The notes under the pieces: model-generated
The model's database searches: none
The model's input: only the letters and a program-made list of their open reading frames with translations
What the model was told of the DNA's origin: nothing
Made by a program: the position numbers and the translations under genes
From: Nonomuraea sp.
Lineage (GTDB): Bacteria; Actinomycetota; Actinomycetes; Streptosporangiales; Streptosporangiaceae
DNA length: 7,916 nucleotides
Direction of reading: 5' to 3'
NCBI GenBank assembly: GCA_013362835.1
Contig: JABFVJ010000513.1
Coordinates: 1-7,916 of the forward strand
In this document: in pieces, positions 6,392-7,916 of the stretch
Position numbering within the stretch: the stretch's first letter is position 1
Layout of the letters: each line of letters starts with the position of its first letter

Positions 6392-7916
6392 GTGAATGAT
6401 GCGCTTGGGGCCGTGTCCCGCAGAATGTTTGTCAGTGGCGTGTTCGCCGCCGCTCTGGGCGCGGCCCCCGCGGCCGCCGCCAGGGCGTCCACGGGGAGAG
6501 CCGCCACCGGACCGTCCACGGGAAGCGCCGGGGTCGGCGCGGGACGAGCGGCCGCGGGAAGGGCCGCTGGGGTAAGCGCGGAAAGAGCGGCCGTGGGGAG
6601 GGCCGCCGAGGCGGCCGGGGGTGTGGTGTTGCGGGCCCGGCCCGCCACCGTTCACCTCGGCGGGCGCGACCTGTCCACCTGGACCTACGACGGCGAGCTG
6701 CCCGGCCCGACCATCAGGGCCGTGGCCGGCGGCACCGTACGGGCCAGGCTCGTCAACGACCTGCCCGAGGCGACCACCGTGCACTGGCACGGCATCAGGA
6801 TCGCCGCGGCCATGGACGGCGCCCCCGGCTTCTCGCAGCAGGCGACCCGGCCGGGCGAGACGTTCGACTACGTGTTCACCGTCCCCGACCCCGGCACGTA
6901 CTTCTACCACTCCCACGTGGGCATGCAGAGCGACCGCGGCCTCTACGGCCCACTCATCGTGGCAGACCCGGACGAACCGCTCGAATACGACCAGGAGTTC
7001 ACGGTCGTGCTCGACGACTGGCAGGACGGCGTCAACGGCACCCCCGACGACGCCCGGCACCGGGTGAACACCACCGAGCACGACGAGACCCTGACCAGCC
7101 CGGTCCTCGGCGGCACCTCGGGCCACGTGCGTTACCCGTACTACCTGGTCAACGGCCGTACGGCGGACCGGCCCACGACGTACGTCAGCCGCCCGCGCAC
7201 CCGGGCCAGGTTCCGGGTGATCAACGCGAGCGCCGACACCGCCTTCCGCGTCGCGCTCGGCGGGCACCGCCTGACCGTCACCCACACCGACGGGTTCCCC
7301 TGCAAACCCGTCACCGTGGACACGTTCGTGATCGGCATGGGCGAGCGGTACGACTTCGTCGTGACGCTGGAGGCGGGGGCGTTCCCGCTGATGGCGATGG
7401 CGGAGGGCAAGAGCGGGCGGGCGTTCGCGGTGGTGCGGACCACGCACGGCGCCCGCAGGCCGTCGCCGGACGGCAAGGTGCCCGAGCTGCAACGGCAGAT
7501 GCTGAAATATCAGGACCTGCGGGCACGACGCCGCGACCGCCTCCGCCGGCCGTCCAGGACCGTCACCGTCAAGCTCGGCCTGCGCATGCGCGCCGGCGGC
7601 AACGAGTGGCTGCTCAACGGCCGCCTGGCGAGCGATCCGATGCGGCTGCGGGTCGACCGGGGTGAGACGATCAGGATCGTGCTGCACAACGACACGCACA
7701 TGTGGCACCCGATGCACCTGCACGGCCACACGTTCCAGGTGCGGACGGACGACCGTGGCGGGCCGAGGAAGGACACCGTGAACGTCATGCCGTACAAGCG
7801 CCTGGAGATCGACGTGCACGCCGACAACCCCGGCGAGTGGATGTTCCACTGCCACAACCTCTACCACCAGGAGCAGGGCATGATGGGCGTGTTCGGCTAC
7901 GGCAAGGCGCCGCGGC
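6392..7916 (+). CDS. Tat-exported three-domain multicopper oxidase, MmcO-like (3' partial)
   Basis: 508 residues are visible before the window ends. The enzyme couples one-electron oxidation of a substrate, probably Cu(I) or phenolics, to reduction of O2 to water outside the cytoplasmic membrane. A twin-arginine signal, SRRMFV (9-14), is followed by an alanine-rich hydrophobic stretch; cleavage is likely near residues 30-32. No lipobox cysteine is present. Residues about 33-77 are an Ala/Gly/Arg linker with repeats. Copper ligands are complete: HWHG (His131, His133), HSH (His173, His175), HPMHLH (His439, His442, His444) and HCHNLYHQEQGM (His486, Cys487, His488, His492, axial Met497). From memory the middle domain closely resembles the mycobacterial enzyme MmcO (Rv0846c), for example at YPYYLVNGR and TVTHTDGFP. 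The GTG at 6392 is chosen because a G-rich site (6378-6384) lies 7 nt upstream. Starts at 6413 (GTG) or 6425 (ATG) are possible, but the second loses the twin arginines. Few residues are probably missing at the end. Confidence 0.9.
   Translation, partial: MNDALGAVSRRMFVSGVFAAALGAAPAAAARASTGRAATGPSTGSAGVGAGRAAAGRAAGVSAERAAVGRAAEAAGGVVLRARPATVHLGGRDLSTWTYDGELPGPTIRAVAGGTVRARLVNDLPEATTVHWHGIRIAAAMDGAPGFSQQATRPGETFDYVFTVPDPGTYFYHSHVGMQSDRGLYGPLIVADPDEPLEYDQEFTVVLDDWQDGVNGTPDDARHRVNTTEHDETLTSPVLGGTSGHVRYPYYLVNGRTADRPTTYVSRPRTRARFRVINASADTAFRVALGGHRLTVTHTDGFPCKPVTVDTFVIGMGERYDFVVTLEAGAFPLMAMAEGKSGRAFAVVRTTHGARRPSPDGKVPELQRQMLKYQDLRARRRDRLRRPSRTVTVKLGLRMRAGGNEWLLNGRLASDPMRLRVDRGETIRIVLHNDTHMWHPMHLHGHTFQVRTDDRGGPRKDTVNVMPYKRLEIDVHADNPGEWMFHCHNLYHQEQGMMGVFGYGKAPR
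6486..6607 (+). repeat. in-frame short direct repeats coding the oxidase linker
   Basis: A 23-bp unit at 6546-6568 recurs at 6585-6607 with 3 mismatches, an offset of 39 bp (13 codons); both encode RAAxGRAA. A 10-bp unit CGTCCACGGG occurs at 6486-6495 and 6513-6522, an offset of 27 bp (9 codons), encoding STG in both. GGGGAGAGCCGCC at 6493-6505 is a further near-copy of 6595-6607 (12 of 13). All offsets are multiples of three, so the frame is kept. The product is a low-complexity Ala/Gly/Arg segment between the Tat signal and the first cupredoxin domain. Confidence 0.6.

Noticed and set aside
6344..7867. 507-residue minus-strand open frame over the copper oxidase
   Set aside because: The plus strand carries a complete set of copper-binding motifs here; the reverse reading is a composition shadow.

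Overview
The window reads as chromosomal DNA of a high-GC actinomycete. Composition is strongly GC-rich, third codon positions are almost all G or C, start codons include GTG and TTG, and ribosome-binding sites are purine-rich. The protein variants (a GH15 enzyme with an N-terminal beta domain, an actinobacterial-type NADP glutamate dehydrogenase, a mycobacterial-type multicopper oxidase) fit Streptosporangiales or a related order, but the genus cannot be fixed from sequence alone. All recognisable genes lie on the plus strand. Long minus-strand open frames are shadows caused by the GC bias.

Layout: (1) 1-76, probable C-terminal tail of an upstream gene, overlapping the next start. (2) 69-1892, cytoplasmic glycoside hydrolase family 15 protein (glucoamylase or trehalase type). 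(3) 1893-2033, a spacer holding an 18-bp near-perfect palindrome just before a ribosome-binding site. (4) 2034-3833, IlvD/Edd-family sugar-acid dehydratase of the xylonate/arabonate type. (5) 3820-4830, D-isomer-specific 2-hydroxyacid dehydrogenase (CtBP-like), overlapping the dehydratase by 14 bp. (6) 4831-4899, a short spacer with a weak promoter-like sequence. (7) 4900-6240, NADP-type glutamate dehydrogenase gdhA with a TTG start. (8) 6241-6391, a very G-rich spacer. (9) 6392 to the window end, a three-domain multicopper oxidase with a twin-arginine signal and an unusual repetitive linker; it runs off the right edge a few residues past its last copper motif.

How the genes work together: the clearest functional unit is the overlapping dehydratase/dehydrogenase pair, probably a sugar-acid (aldonate or ketoaldonate) utilisation step. 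The GH15 enzyme releases glucose from an alpha-glucan or trehalose-like substrate and may belong to the same carbohydrate context, but it is separated by a spacer and could be an independent unit. Glutamate dehydrogenase assimilates ammonia onto 2-oxoglutarate and looks independently transcribed. The copper oxidase is an exported protein, probably for copper detoxification, with no visible metabolic tie to the others.

I see no mobile element, CRISPR array, RNA gene or clear new system. The points most worth a second look are the palindrome before the dehydratase, the substituted dinucleotide-binding loop in the dehydrogenase, the unassigned substrate of the two-gene operon, and the in-frame repeat linker of the copper oxidase.
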